Source: Cryptomeria japonica (Eukaryota; Streptophyta; Pinopsida; Cupressales; Cupressaceae). From it: a stretch of 64,000 nt of DNA. The translations under genes were made by a program, and so were the position numbers. How positions within the stretch are numbered: position 1 is the stretch's first letter; every line of letters begins with the position of its first letter. Under the pieces are notes generated by a model. It did not search any database. It was not told the DNA's origin and saw only the letters and a list, made by a program, of their open reading frames with translations. Positions 50,824 to 60,214 of the stretch are shown here, one piece after another. Location: the NCBI RefSeq assembly GCF_030272615.1, contig NC_081409.1:618001255-618065254 (forward strand). Reading direction: 5' to 3'.

Positions 50824-51561
50824 ACGTTTGCCAGCCTACTCCCAGCCTGTGCCAAAATGGGAGCTTTGGAATAGGGTATGGACATCCATCAAAGCATAAA
50901 AGATAGAGGAATTTTGTCAGATGTAGTTGCAACTACACAAAATGGATTTGTTGAGAAGGCTTTAGAAACTTTCAAGCAAATGCAATCAGCAGGTGTAAAG
51001 CCAAATTCCACGACCATTGCTACTATCCTCTCTGCCTGTGCCAAAATGGGAGATTTGGAATAGGGTATGGACATTCCTCGAAGCATAAAGGATAGAGAAA
51101 TTTTGTCAGATGTTGTAGTTGTAACTGCCTTGGTAGACATGTATGCAAAATGTGGAAGCATAGACAAGGCACATGAACTATTTGATAGAATGCCTGAAAG
51201 AAATGTTGTCTCATGGACTGCAACGATTGCTAGATATGCACAAAATGGATTTGTCAAAAAGGCTTTAGACACTTTCAAGCAAATGAAACTGGAAGGCATA
51301 AAGCCAAATTCCACAACCTTTTCCAGCATCCTCCCTACTTGTGCAAAAATGGGAGCTTTGGAATAGGGTATGGACATCCATCAAAGAATAACAGATAGAG
51401 GAATTTTGTTAGGTGTTGTACTTGCAAATGCCCTACTTGACATGAATGCAAAATGTGGAAACATGGACAAGGCTCATGAATTGTTTGATACGGTGCCACA
51501 AAGAGATGTGATCTCATGTGAACAATCAACATGCACGTATACAAGAGGAAGGGATTGCTGA
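50824..51561 (+). pseudogene. Captured PPR gene fragment (PLS class)
   Basis: One frame of about 246 codons begins mid-gene at TFASLLPACAKMGALE. It contains PLS-type PPR repeats: VTALVDMYAKCGSIDKAHELF, DRMPERNVVSWTATIARYAQ, NGFVKKALDTFKQMKLEGIK, PNSTTFSSILPTCAKMGALE, then NALLDMNAKCGNMDKAHELF and VPQRDVIS. The triplet period is 303 bp (101 codons); the first triplet has an in-frame loss of 114 bp. TAG replaces an expected Gln at the same place in all three repeats (50872, 51061, 51364; LE-stop-GMDI). No start codon, transit peptide, E or DYW domain is present. Such proteins bind organellar RNA. Here it is a passenger captured by the CACTA element. Confidence 0.9.
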
Positions 51562-52021
51562 TACAAAATTGAATGCTCACTCCTCAATCACAGTTCTATG
51601 GTTTTACGAGATTGAACTAGGACAATTAACCACCACATGTATATTTTTTGCAACATGAAATTAAAAACTAGGGCAATTTGAATCTACCTCCTGCATGGGA
51701 TTACCTTCGACGCGGGTTTGATGTTCTTGGCGGTTGAAGTCGCCATGGATGCCTATGTGGGATTGCAATTCACAAATGAATTCCCCACCTCTTTTTTAAT
51801 TTTGTAATGGCCGATGTCATCGGAATTATGACGAACTCGAGCACTTTTTTGAAAAGAAGAAAATTCTCATTGCTAATGCCTTCTTCGTCGAAACCAAATG
51901 GGTAATTTCCATCGGAATTACAATGAATGCGGGCATTTTTTCAAAAAAAAATCAAATTTGGCCACAATATACCTTCTCCGTCGGAAACCTCAGTCAAAAA
52001 TCTAGTCCAAATGTATTAGTG
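51562..52021. repeat. Right subterminal region of the CACTA element
   Basis: Motifs of the type CATCGGAATTATGACGAA occur at about 51817-51834 and, as CATCGGAATTACAATGAA, at about 51911-51928. CGTCGAAACC and CGTCGGAAACC occur near 51887 and 51979. They match the motif family at the left end. The element ends ...ATGTATTAGTG at 52021. Confidence 0.75.
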
Positions 52022-52024
52022 TGA

Positions 52025-52348
52025 GCCCTCTAGGCAATGAGCCTGTTTTTGTAACCTCATATAATTAGTTATATTATCTTGAGAGTTAACCCTCTCCATG
52101 GTTTTTCCCTTGTTGGGTTTTACACATATAAAAATCTTTGGTGTCTCTTTTGTGGTCGTGTTATGCAATTCATTTTTATGTTTTCAAGGATAATCAAGAT
52201 TAGTCTCTTTTGTGGTCGTGTTATGCAATTCATTTTTATGTTTTCAAGGATAATCAAGATTAAGTTAAGATTAGCATATTATTTGTTTGAATTTTAGAAT
52301 TAGGGTCAAATACTGATTCACCCCCCTCTCAATATTCTGGTATGTTCA
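52025..52348 (+). repeat. C1 3' LTR, right piece
   Basis: Continues the LTR interrupted at 35014 and is homologous to 33280-33543 (GAGCCCTCTAG...TTTTTGTAACCTCATATA... to ...GTTCA). It carries a perfect 60-bp tandem duplication (52143-52202 and 52203-52262) not present in the 5' LTR. Confidence 0.85.
52143..52262 (+). repeat. Perfect 60-bp tandem duplication
   Basis: Two identical 60-bp units start at 52143 and 52203, beginning GTCTCTTTTGTGGTCGTG. The homologous 5' LTR of C1 has one unit only. Confidence 0.95.
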
Positions 52349-52428
52349 ATAGAATATTATGTTTATTTCTTGATGTTGGTCTTGTTTAGAGTTAATCTTT
52401 TGTTATGTCTCCTTGGAGGTTAGGTGTC
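52349..52428. other. Short unassigned spacer between C1 LTR and element W
   Basis: Ends in GTGTC (52424-52428), the target duplication of W. The sequence continues after W at 60220. Confidence 0.6.
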
Positions 52429-53627
52429 TGTAAAGCGGAAAAATCGAACCCTAGGTGTTCCCCCACCCCACTCCAAGGAGAGAGAAAGGAGGGTCACTAG
52501 GGTTGACGGTTTTCACTTAGGAGAGACTTTACATTCAAAAGAGGGGTTGAAACCCACAAGATCCAATCCCACACAATGCAAGACTGGATTCTAAATGAGT
52601 TTCAAGGGTTGAGACAACAAGGATACCCTCTTTTGTAAAGAATGTAGATAGAAGGATTGAACTAGGAATGCATGTAAAGTGAGAAAGATTCGCTTATAAA
52701 CCGAGATAGGGATACGGGATGAAGCTACAGACCTGAAATTAGCAGTAAAATGTCAAGATGACGCTGTCCTGCAAATTTGAGCAAAAGTTGACGGGACGAT
52801 GGTGCCCGGAGTGCACACGGTCTTCTGAAAAATCCGCGAAATGAAGGTGGATCTGTTCATCTCTGCACAAGGATTCTAGATCTTCAATTACAGCCGCGTA
52901 CCTGCAACCTACACACAGAAAAGAGAGGACAATTGGGGGGTTAGGGATTAGGGGTTTGCCTTTAGGTCAAACCCCAGTTTTGGAATTAACCAAGAAATGA
53001 GAATGCTGTAAATGTAAATGTTTGTAATGTAAACAAGTACTGATACCTTGTTGTAAGAATGTTTGTATTCTTACATGCGAAGGTGTAATGATGTTGTATG
53101 TTGTATGTTGTAAATGATCTCCTCTTCAATGGTTGAATCCTTGTCTTTGAATACAACACCTAGCCTTGAATGGAGACTTAGAATACTCAATTGCTTGAAG
53201 GAATGCTTGAATGCTTGAATGTTTGAATGTTTGAATATCACTTCCGCGTCTTTCTCTTGCTTACCTCCTTCCTCCCTTTCTAGGAGAGGAAAAGTAGTTT
53301 ATATACTTGTCAATTAGGGTTAGGAGACTGATTTTTCCGACCTTAGGCCGACCTAGAAGCATTGTTTTCTGAATTGCAAACTTAAAGACCCGATGCCCAA
53401 CAAGAGACCGGGCCCAAAATAGGGCCAGGGACCAGGGCGCTGGGCGCCATGGCCCGACCTCCCAGGACAGCAGGGTGCAAGGAAGGATCAGGCCAAGGTG
53501 CAGAAAGATGCAGTTTTTGATGTCGCAAGCAGGTTTCAGGGTCTCCATTCAGGCTCATCGTTGCGCCGCCATCGTGAAGACCCAAATGCAGTCAAAATTG
53601 CAAGTGTCACAATTTTAGGATGCTACA
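52429..53627 (-). repeat. Element W 3' LTR (1,199 bp)
   Basis: Nearly identical to 59016-60214; the first ~250 bp on the plus strand are the same in both. It contains the hairpin module at 52794-52823 and a GC-rich palindromic patch near 53400-53470 (GGGCGCTGGGCGCCATGGCCC-like). Confidence 0.95.
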
Positions 53628-54380
53628 TTTAGCCCCCACTTTAGCAGGAGTATAAGCATACGCCCATACTTCCGGTAAAGTACAAGGAAAAAACATTGAA
53701 AGACTTTCACCATGTCAAGGAGGCAAGATACACCAAGCCCCTAGTGGACTAAGGATCTTACGACTTCGATTGACAAAGTAAAAGGGAAGATCATGAGGGA
53801 GAACCATGACTGTCAGTAGTAAGGTTCCCTCACTATGAGTCATGCAAGAAAAATACCAAAAATTTTCAAGGCAAAGCTAAATTCGCCAAGAAATTTTCAA
53901 GTATCTTGAAGAGATATGAACGGAGTGTATGCCCCCTACATTAAAGTGATCACACATGCCTCATCGGGGGTGATTGCTTTAAGGTAGTGATACATATAAG
54001 AAATGAGAAGGGAAAGGAGCATGTTATCACAAGGATTTAGCCCCCAAGTGTGAGATAAGCCCAAGGATAATAGACACAAAACACAAAGCACAAGGTGACT
54101 TCGCTTTCCTCAGGGTTAGTATGCTGTATGATAATTCATGTATATCATATGTATGTATGCATAATTGTTCTTCATTCCCCAATCAAGGAAGGTCACCTAG
54201 AAGAAGGGAACACATGTGTCTTTTGAGTCAACATGAGAGAGACCAAGAGAGATCTCAATGCTTTGCATTGTCCTCAAGTAGACAACACTAAGGACAACAA
54301 ATAGAAGAATGAGAATAGCACATAGAAGAAGTAACAACAGAGATCAAGAGAGGAGGAGAGAGTCTGCTATGCTAATGAAA
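53628..54380 (-). other. Element W 3' untranslated region with polypurine tract
   Basis: The polypurine tract (minus strand AAAGTGGGGGCTAAA) is at 53628-53642, touching the LTR. The remaining ~740 bp hold no ORF of interest and separate the end of the protease frame from the LTR. Confidence 0.75.
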
Positions 54381-55820
54381 CTAGTCTAGCACGTCATCCA
54401 CCCCCTGATCTTGCTGATCAACATTTCGGGAAGGGAGGAAACACGCTAGAGGAGGAACATCCAACACAATAGATGGAGCTATCACAAGATCCAAACAAGG
54501 GCTATGTTCATGTTCCAAGCCATGTTGTTCTTGTCTAGGAGCTAGGATAAGTGCTTTAGAAAATTCATTAGATAAATGGTTATCAACATCAACATATTCA
54601 TATTCACTATCAGAAGAAAGAGGCGTAACATTTTCATCATGAATAACATTTTCATCTATATCATCATCAAGATTTATAAAAATAGGATCTTTAACTCGCA
54701 CAGGATCAAGATCATCATGCATCTTATGTTTAAGAGATTTTGGCTCAATTTTCGGCTGAGGAGAAAATGGAATAATACTAGCTGAAGGTGTTTTTGGGGA
54801 TTGCAAAGTTTGAGAAGCAGCTGCTTGAGCTCTAAGACGACACTTTCATCGGCGTTCACGTGTAGAACGATTTCATCTAGTCTTAGTAGGAAGTTGAGAA
54901 GATTGAGGAGGAGGAATGTTCTCATCCTTATCACTTGGGTGTTTAGGTTGTGGTCTCTTAGGTTGAATAATAGGAGAAGAGGAAGGTCTCTTCTCTCTAT
55001 AAGAGGAAGGAGGAGGAACTGCTCCATATAAAGGAGGAATATTTGGTTTAGGAAGGAGACCAAGTCCATCATGACAAGGAGGTATAGGTCTACCTTTAGA
55101 AAGTTTATTAGACATAGACGTAGTCACATCCATAGGGATCAGTTTGGAATCTTCTTGAGGAAAGACATTAGTTTTATCTTTCAAAGGAAGAACTTCCTTC
55201 TCAAGAATGATAGGAATATCAAGTTTGGGTGTTCTAGGTTCACTTAGAGATAGGATCATATCTTTTTTCCACTTTTGATAAGATTTGAAAAGATGATCAC
55301 TTCGCGGTGGAAGAGATTGGAATTGTTTAGGCCAAAAATAATCAATAGGAACGCTAGAAGTTCTTTCAGCTGGTTTAAAGAGACTATGATTGACAGTAAC
55401 AATTTCACCATTATGGGGAAATTTCAAGCACTTGTGAATAGGAGAAGCAATAGCTTTCATGGAAGATAGCCAAGGATAGCCTAGCTTCACACAAAATTGT
55501 TCGGATGATGGAATAATAGCAAAGCTCACATCAAGGGATTTGTTATGAACCTCAATAGGTAATGTAATAGAACCAATTGCAGGAGAAGAAAATGCATCAA
55601 ATAGTTTCACAACCACATTTGTTTCATCATAGATCACTTGATTCAATTGCAAAGTAAAAAGAAATTCTTCAGTAATGACATTAACCATGCAAGAAGGATC
55701 AATAAGCACTCCACGACAAGGTGTATTCTTGACTTTTGCAACTATATATAAAGGACCATCAGGTGCCCTGATAGTTTCACTAGAATCAAATGTGATAGAA
55801 GGTTCTTTAGGGATTTTCTG
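54381..55820 (-). pseudogene. Element W aspartic protease and acidic C-terminal region
   Basis: This continues the frame of the gag knuckle part after a TAG at 55821. The active-site region reads VLIDPSCMVNVITEEFL (DPS in place of DSG/DTG). Further on, KLGYPWLSSMKAIASPIHKC corresponds to the flap and second half of a gypsy protease. A long Pro-rich linker follows (RPIPPCHDGLGLLPKPNIPP), two nonsense codons near 54873 and 54837, and an acidic end, INLDDDIDENVIHDENV, to the stop at 54381. No reverse-transcriptase motif follows. The protease would process Gag. The substituted active-site triplet and the stops suggest an inactive copy. Confidence 0.82.
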
Positions 55821-57829
55821 CTACTCCACAAAGTTAATCACATTCAGAGTCATAGACACAAGACTATTAGGTGAAAAAGAAGAATCATTAGCCTCAATCA
55901 CATTAGAGGTATGAGAAGGTAATGGATCAGTAAAAATCTTAAGATTTTGGTTAGGAGGAGCTACAGATGTGTTGCCTTTATCATTCACACCAGAAACAGA
56001 GATAGTATTATTATCAATCAAATCTTGAATTTTACCCTTTAAAGCAAAACATTTTTCAGTATCATGGCCAGGTTGACGATGAAATTGACAAAAAGATTTG
56101 TTAGCAAAATAGGGTGAATTAATCTTTTTAGGATCTATTTGCTTTATAGGAGGGAGGGTAAGCACATTTTGTTCCAATAACTTATTCATAATACTATGCA
56201 ATGATTCATTCAAAGGAGTAAACTTTCTTTCTTTCTTGAAAAACTTAGAAATAGGAGGCACACCTGATGCTGCATTCACATTGTTGTTGATGATGTTTTC
56301 ATTGAACTTAACAGACTCTCTGTTCGGTTTAAACTTCCCAAATGGTTGTTGACTACTATCACCCTTATCACTCGGAGCCATTGGATTTACTTGTTCCATT
56401 TGACTCACAGTCAGTTGATAATTATGAAGAGTTGGCACAACTGTTGGAAAGAAGTAAACTCAGAAAACAAAAGTTTTTCTCTAATATCTTTTTGTAAATT
56501 AGAAATAAAGATTCTTTGAATATCATTGTTAGGTACTGGAAAAGAAATTTGAGCATACAAATGCTTATATCTACCAATGAAATCAGTCACTTTTTCTTTA
56601 ACACCTTGTTTACAATGCATTAAATCAATCAAAGTAACTTTAGGACTTATATTGTTTTGAAATTGTTGAATAAAAGCATTTGCAAGTTGTTGGAAAGAAG
56701 TAATAGAATAAGAAGGCAACAAGCAATACCATTGTAGGGCTTTATCTCTTAATGTTCTAGTAAACAGTTTTGCAAGCAACCTTTGGTCATGAGCAAAATC
56801 AGTACATATTGTTTGAAAGGTCTTAACATGTGTTAGAGGATCACCCTTACCGTTATAAAGCTCCAATTGCGAGATTTCAACATGTTTAGGGGGGATAGCT
56901 CGAACAATGTCAAGAGAAAGTGGGCTCGCAACATCAAATGTGGGCACAGTAAACTTAGATTGATTCATAGAGGCAATCTGTTGCTGTAAAGAAGAGATAG
57001 TTTGTGCAAGATTGTTAATGGTCGCTTCAGTCGAAGAGTTCATACTAGACGTGTTAGATTGTGATGGAGGGATTATGTTATTGAAAGAAGGTATTGATTG
57101 AGAGTAAGGTGGTGGGACACTATGATAGTTAGTCATAGGAGATGATTGGAAAGAAGGAACACTACAAGGAGGAATGGAAGGATTAAATGAATTGCCCCCT
57201 TGCATCATGTTCATTTGTGGAGATGTAATAGGGACACTCATTAAAGGAATGAATGAGGAAGTCGTATTGAATGAAGGAAGAGGGTTGATTGAAGAGGAAG
57301 GATTGTCCCCATGACTGGTGATCATAGGTGGAATGTTTTGTATTGAAGTAGTCATTATGTTTGATGTAAAAGTAGGTATACTAGAAATAGAAGTTGTCAA
57401 AGGAATAGAATGATTGACTTGAGTAGGAGGTTGTGTATAACCTAAAGTTTCGGCACAACTCTTCATAGGCATCACATTCGAATCCACAATGTGTGCAATA
57501 CTACGCAAAATATCATTTCCATTCTTATCACTTTGAACCATACGTTTTAGACCCTCAATTAATGAAAGAGCTTGACTATCGGGGTATTCTTGAGACATCC
57601 ATTGTCGAAAATCATCAAATTGGTTATCCAATTTCAAAAGTTGTTCTATAGAAACCTCATGGAGAGCTTCTTCATCATTAAGAGGATTAGAGGAATTACC
57701 CATGTCCTCGTTAAAAAGGCCATTCAAATTAGGTTCCATCTCCTCAGTAATTAAACCTTGGAAAGACTTAATTCTAAGGCTTCGTGTAACGGGAATAGTG
57801 TAAGTAGGGCTTATTGTTGTAAAACTCAT
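55821..57829 (-). pseudogene. Element W gag (two overlapping frames)
   Basis: ATG 57829 opens a 472-codon frame. It has an N-terminal region (LITEEMEPNLNGLFNEDMGN), a long Ser/Pro/Asn-rich linker, and the retrotransposon capsid core (ISQLELYNGKGDPLTHVKTF, FTRTLRDKALQWYCLLPSY, FIGRYKHLYAQISF). The frame ends at 56411, but the sequence goes on in a second frame from about 56438. That frame carries the Tat/Ogre-type knuckle FCQFHRQPGHDTEKCFALKG (about 56095-56036) and runs to a TAG at 55821. Overlap of the two frames is about 28 bp. Either a one-base indel broke gag here, or the element uses a frameshift. The same N-terminus occurs in V. Confidence 0.88.
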
Positions 57830-59015
57830 GCACTAAAGAGAGAGAGAAGATTTTGAATTTTAGAGGTAGCAAATTTCAATAAAATCAACCAATCTCCTAG
57901 ATTTAAGCTGTTAAATACAATCAGGACAATCTCCCAAAATTTCATAAAAAATGTCAGGGACCATGGCGAACGGAGTGCACACGGTCCTCGCAACTTTTTT
58001 CGAAATTTTTCAGGGATGAAAGATATGATGATTTTAAAGCTAATCTGAAAAAATTGAGTGATTTTACGATCTGTAGATAGGCCAAATTAAAGTTGCAATC
58101 TCAAAATTGAACCCTACCAAGATTGTTGAAAAATGCAAAATTTGAATTTTGAAAAAGAGAGGGAAACTGAAATTTTGAATTTTATGATTTTAGAGGGAAT
58201 ATTGAAAGCAATGGAGGCTTTGAAATTTAAAAGTTGACTCGATTTCATGCAAAATTCAAATTTGAAAGCAGAAATCAAAGTTGTTGCAATTAAACACTTA
58301 ATTTCAAAAGTCACAAACTGCAAGAATTTGAATAAAGCACTGAAATTTCGAATGAATGCCAACACACTTTTCAGATTTAGGACTGTAAGAAGCACAATTT
58401 TAACACAAATTTCAATTTCAACAATTTTTGAATGATTATAAGCCTTAATCCAAGCAATCACTAGACCAACTTTGACTTTAATTTTTAAAGTGTTAGAATT
58501 GATGAAATCAGCCAAGATTCTGGATTCTAGCAGAAAAATACAGTAAGATCTAGCTCCCAAAATTTCGAAAAAAATGTCGGGGACAATGGCGCTCGAAGTG
58601 CACACGGTCCTCGCAACTTTTTTCAAAATTTTCAGGGATGAGAGATATTGTGATTTTGTTGCGGAATCCAAAGTTACAGCTGATTTGGAGGTGTTTTGAT
58701 CAGTGAAATTATCAGTCAAAGGTTGAATCAAGAGGGTTCTAAAAATTAGGGTTTTGACACTTAACCACTTAATTTTCAAGATTAGAGCATAAATATGAAT
58801 TGACAATTTGCAATAGAAGGGTAGATCTGAAACAAGCATTAACAATTAAACATTTCACAAGCTCAATTACTAAAAAGAAAATTTCAGGGTTTTTATGCAA
58901 TTAACCTCTAAAATTTGCAAAAGATCAAACATGGAAATGTAATTAAGGAAGCAAATTTTTCAGATCTAACCATGAATAATCAAAATTAGGATGTTCACAT
59001 CGGGTTCACCAAAAA
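57830..59015 (-). other. Element W untranslated leader with PBS-like start and two hairpin modules
   Basis: The minus strand starts TTTTTGGTGAACCCGATGTG at the LTR edge, so TGGTGAACCCGA is in the position of a primer-binding site, but I cannot name the tRNA. A ~170-bp block containing the hairpin module is present twice (around 57900-58070 and 58505-58690). The modules themselves are at 57958-57987 and 58581-58610. Confidence 0.7.
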
Positions 59016-60214
59016 TGTAAAGCGGAAAAATCGAACCCTAGGTGTTCCCCCACCCCACTCCAAGGAGAGAGAAAGGAGGGTCACTAGGGTTGACGGTTTT
59101 CACTTAGGAGAGACTTTACATTCAAAAGAGGGGTTGAAACCCACAAGATCCAATCCCACACAATGCAAGACTGGATTCTAAATGAGTTTCAAGGGTTGAG
59201 ACAACAAGGATACCCTCTTTTGTAAAGAATGTAGATAGAAGGATTGAACTAGGAATGCATGTAAAGTAAGAAAGATTCGCTTATAAACAGAGATAGGGAT
59301 ACGGGATGAAGCTACGGACTTGAAATTAGCAATAAAATGTTGAGATGATGCTGTCCTGCAAATTTAAGCGAAAGTTGATGGGACGATGGCGCCCGGAGTG
59401 CACACGGTCCTTCGAAAAATCCACGAAATGAAGGTGGATCTATTTGTCTCTGCACAAGGATTCCAGATCTTCAATTACAGCCGCGTACCTGCAACCTACA
59501 CACAGAAAAGAGAGGACGATTGGGGGGTTAGGGATTAGGGGTTTTCCTTTAGGTCAAACCCCAGTTTTGGAATTAACCAAGAAATGAGAATGCTGTAAAT
59601 GTAAATGTTTGTAATGTAAACAAGTACTGATACCTTGTTGTAAGAATGTTTGTATTCTTACATGCAAAGGTGTAATGATGTTGTATGTTGTATGTTGTAA
59701 ATGATCTCCTCTTCAATGGTTGAATCCTTGTCTTTGAATGCAACACCTAGCCTTGAATGGAGACTTAGAATACTCAATTGCTTGAAGGAATGCTTGAATG
59801 CTTGAATGTTTGAATGTTTGAATATCACTTCCGCATCTTGCTCTTGCTTACCTCCTTCCTCCCTTTCTAGGAGAGGAAAAGTAGTTTATATACTTGTCAA
59901 TTAGGGTTAGGAGACTGATTTTTCCGATCTTAGGTTGAACTAGAAGCATTGTTTTCCGAATTGCAAACTTAAAGACCCGATGCCCAACAAGAGACCGGGC
60001 CCAAAATAGGGCCAGGGACCAGGGCGCTGGGCGCCATGGTCCCACCTCCCGGGACAACAGGGTGCAAGGAAGGATCAGGCCAAGGTGCAGAAAGATGCAG
60101 TTTTTGATGTCGCAAGCAGGTTTCAGGGTCTCCATTCAGGCTCATCGTTGCGCTGCCATCGTGAAGACCCAAATGCAGTTGAAATTGCAAGTGTTGCAAT
60201 TTTAGGACGCTACA
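59016..60214 (-). repeat. Element W 5' LTR (1,199 bp)
   Basis: Starts TGTAGCGTCC on the minus strand at 60214 and ends ...CGCTTTACA at 59016. The hairpin module is at 59381-59410. The GC-rich patch is at about 59985-60060. Confidence 0.95.

Larger units (their letters stand above)
35015..52021 (-). mobile_element. CACTA (En/Spm) DNA transposon, 17,007 bp, complete ends, with captured genes
   Basis: The left end is CACTAGTACATTCGGA and the right end, read on the minus strand, is CACTAATACATTTGGA, so 14 of 16 terminal bases match; looser similarity continues for another dozen. A 3-bp target duplication TGA (35012-35014 and 52022-52024) is the size expected for CACTA elements. The flanks rejoin to a continuous copia LTR (compare 33270-33300), which proves the boundaries. 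Contents: subterminal repeats at both ends, a cargo ORF (37074-40619, plus), TNPA-like (41858-44610, minus), TNPD/TNP2-like (45038-49307, minus) and a PPR fragment (50824-51561, plus). Both transposase genes carry stops, so this copy is probably immobile without help. Confidence 0.95.
52429..60214 (-). mobile_element. Element W: gag-protease-only LTR retrotransposon (TR-GAG-like), structurally complete
   Basis: Two LTRs of exactly 1,199 bp (52429-53627 and 59016-60214) with TG...CA ends, flanked by the 5-bp duplication GTGTC (52424-52428 and 60215-60219). On the minus strand: LTR, leader with PBS-like start (59015), gag, aspartic protease, acidic C-terminal tail, non-coding stretch, PPT (53628-53642), LTR. 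By eye the LTRs differ at about 41 positions (3-4 percent), mostly transitions. Reverse transcriptase, RNase H and integrase are absent with no sign of a deletion scar. The gag knuckle wording suggests a Tat/Ogre-like gypsy origin. V at 24313-27509 is a relative, so this is a multi-copy non-autonomous family that would need enzymes from another element. Confidence 0.92.

Noticed and set aside
50872-51366. Repair of the PPR stops by U-to-C RNA editing
   Set aside because: Such editing is an organellar process; this fragment lies in a nuclear transposon and lacks a start.
35015-52021. A Ulp1-type protease gene in the CACTA element, as found in some relatives
   Set aside because: No His-Asp-Cys protease pattern was found in the cargo ORF or elsewhere in the element.
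54674-55072. Minus-strand Leu-rich ORF overlapping the W protease region
   Set aside because: An alternative frame of the gag-protease region of W; the homologous frame is the one with GYPWLSSMKA.
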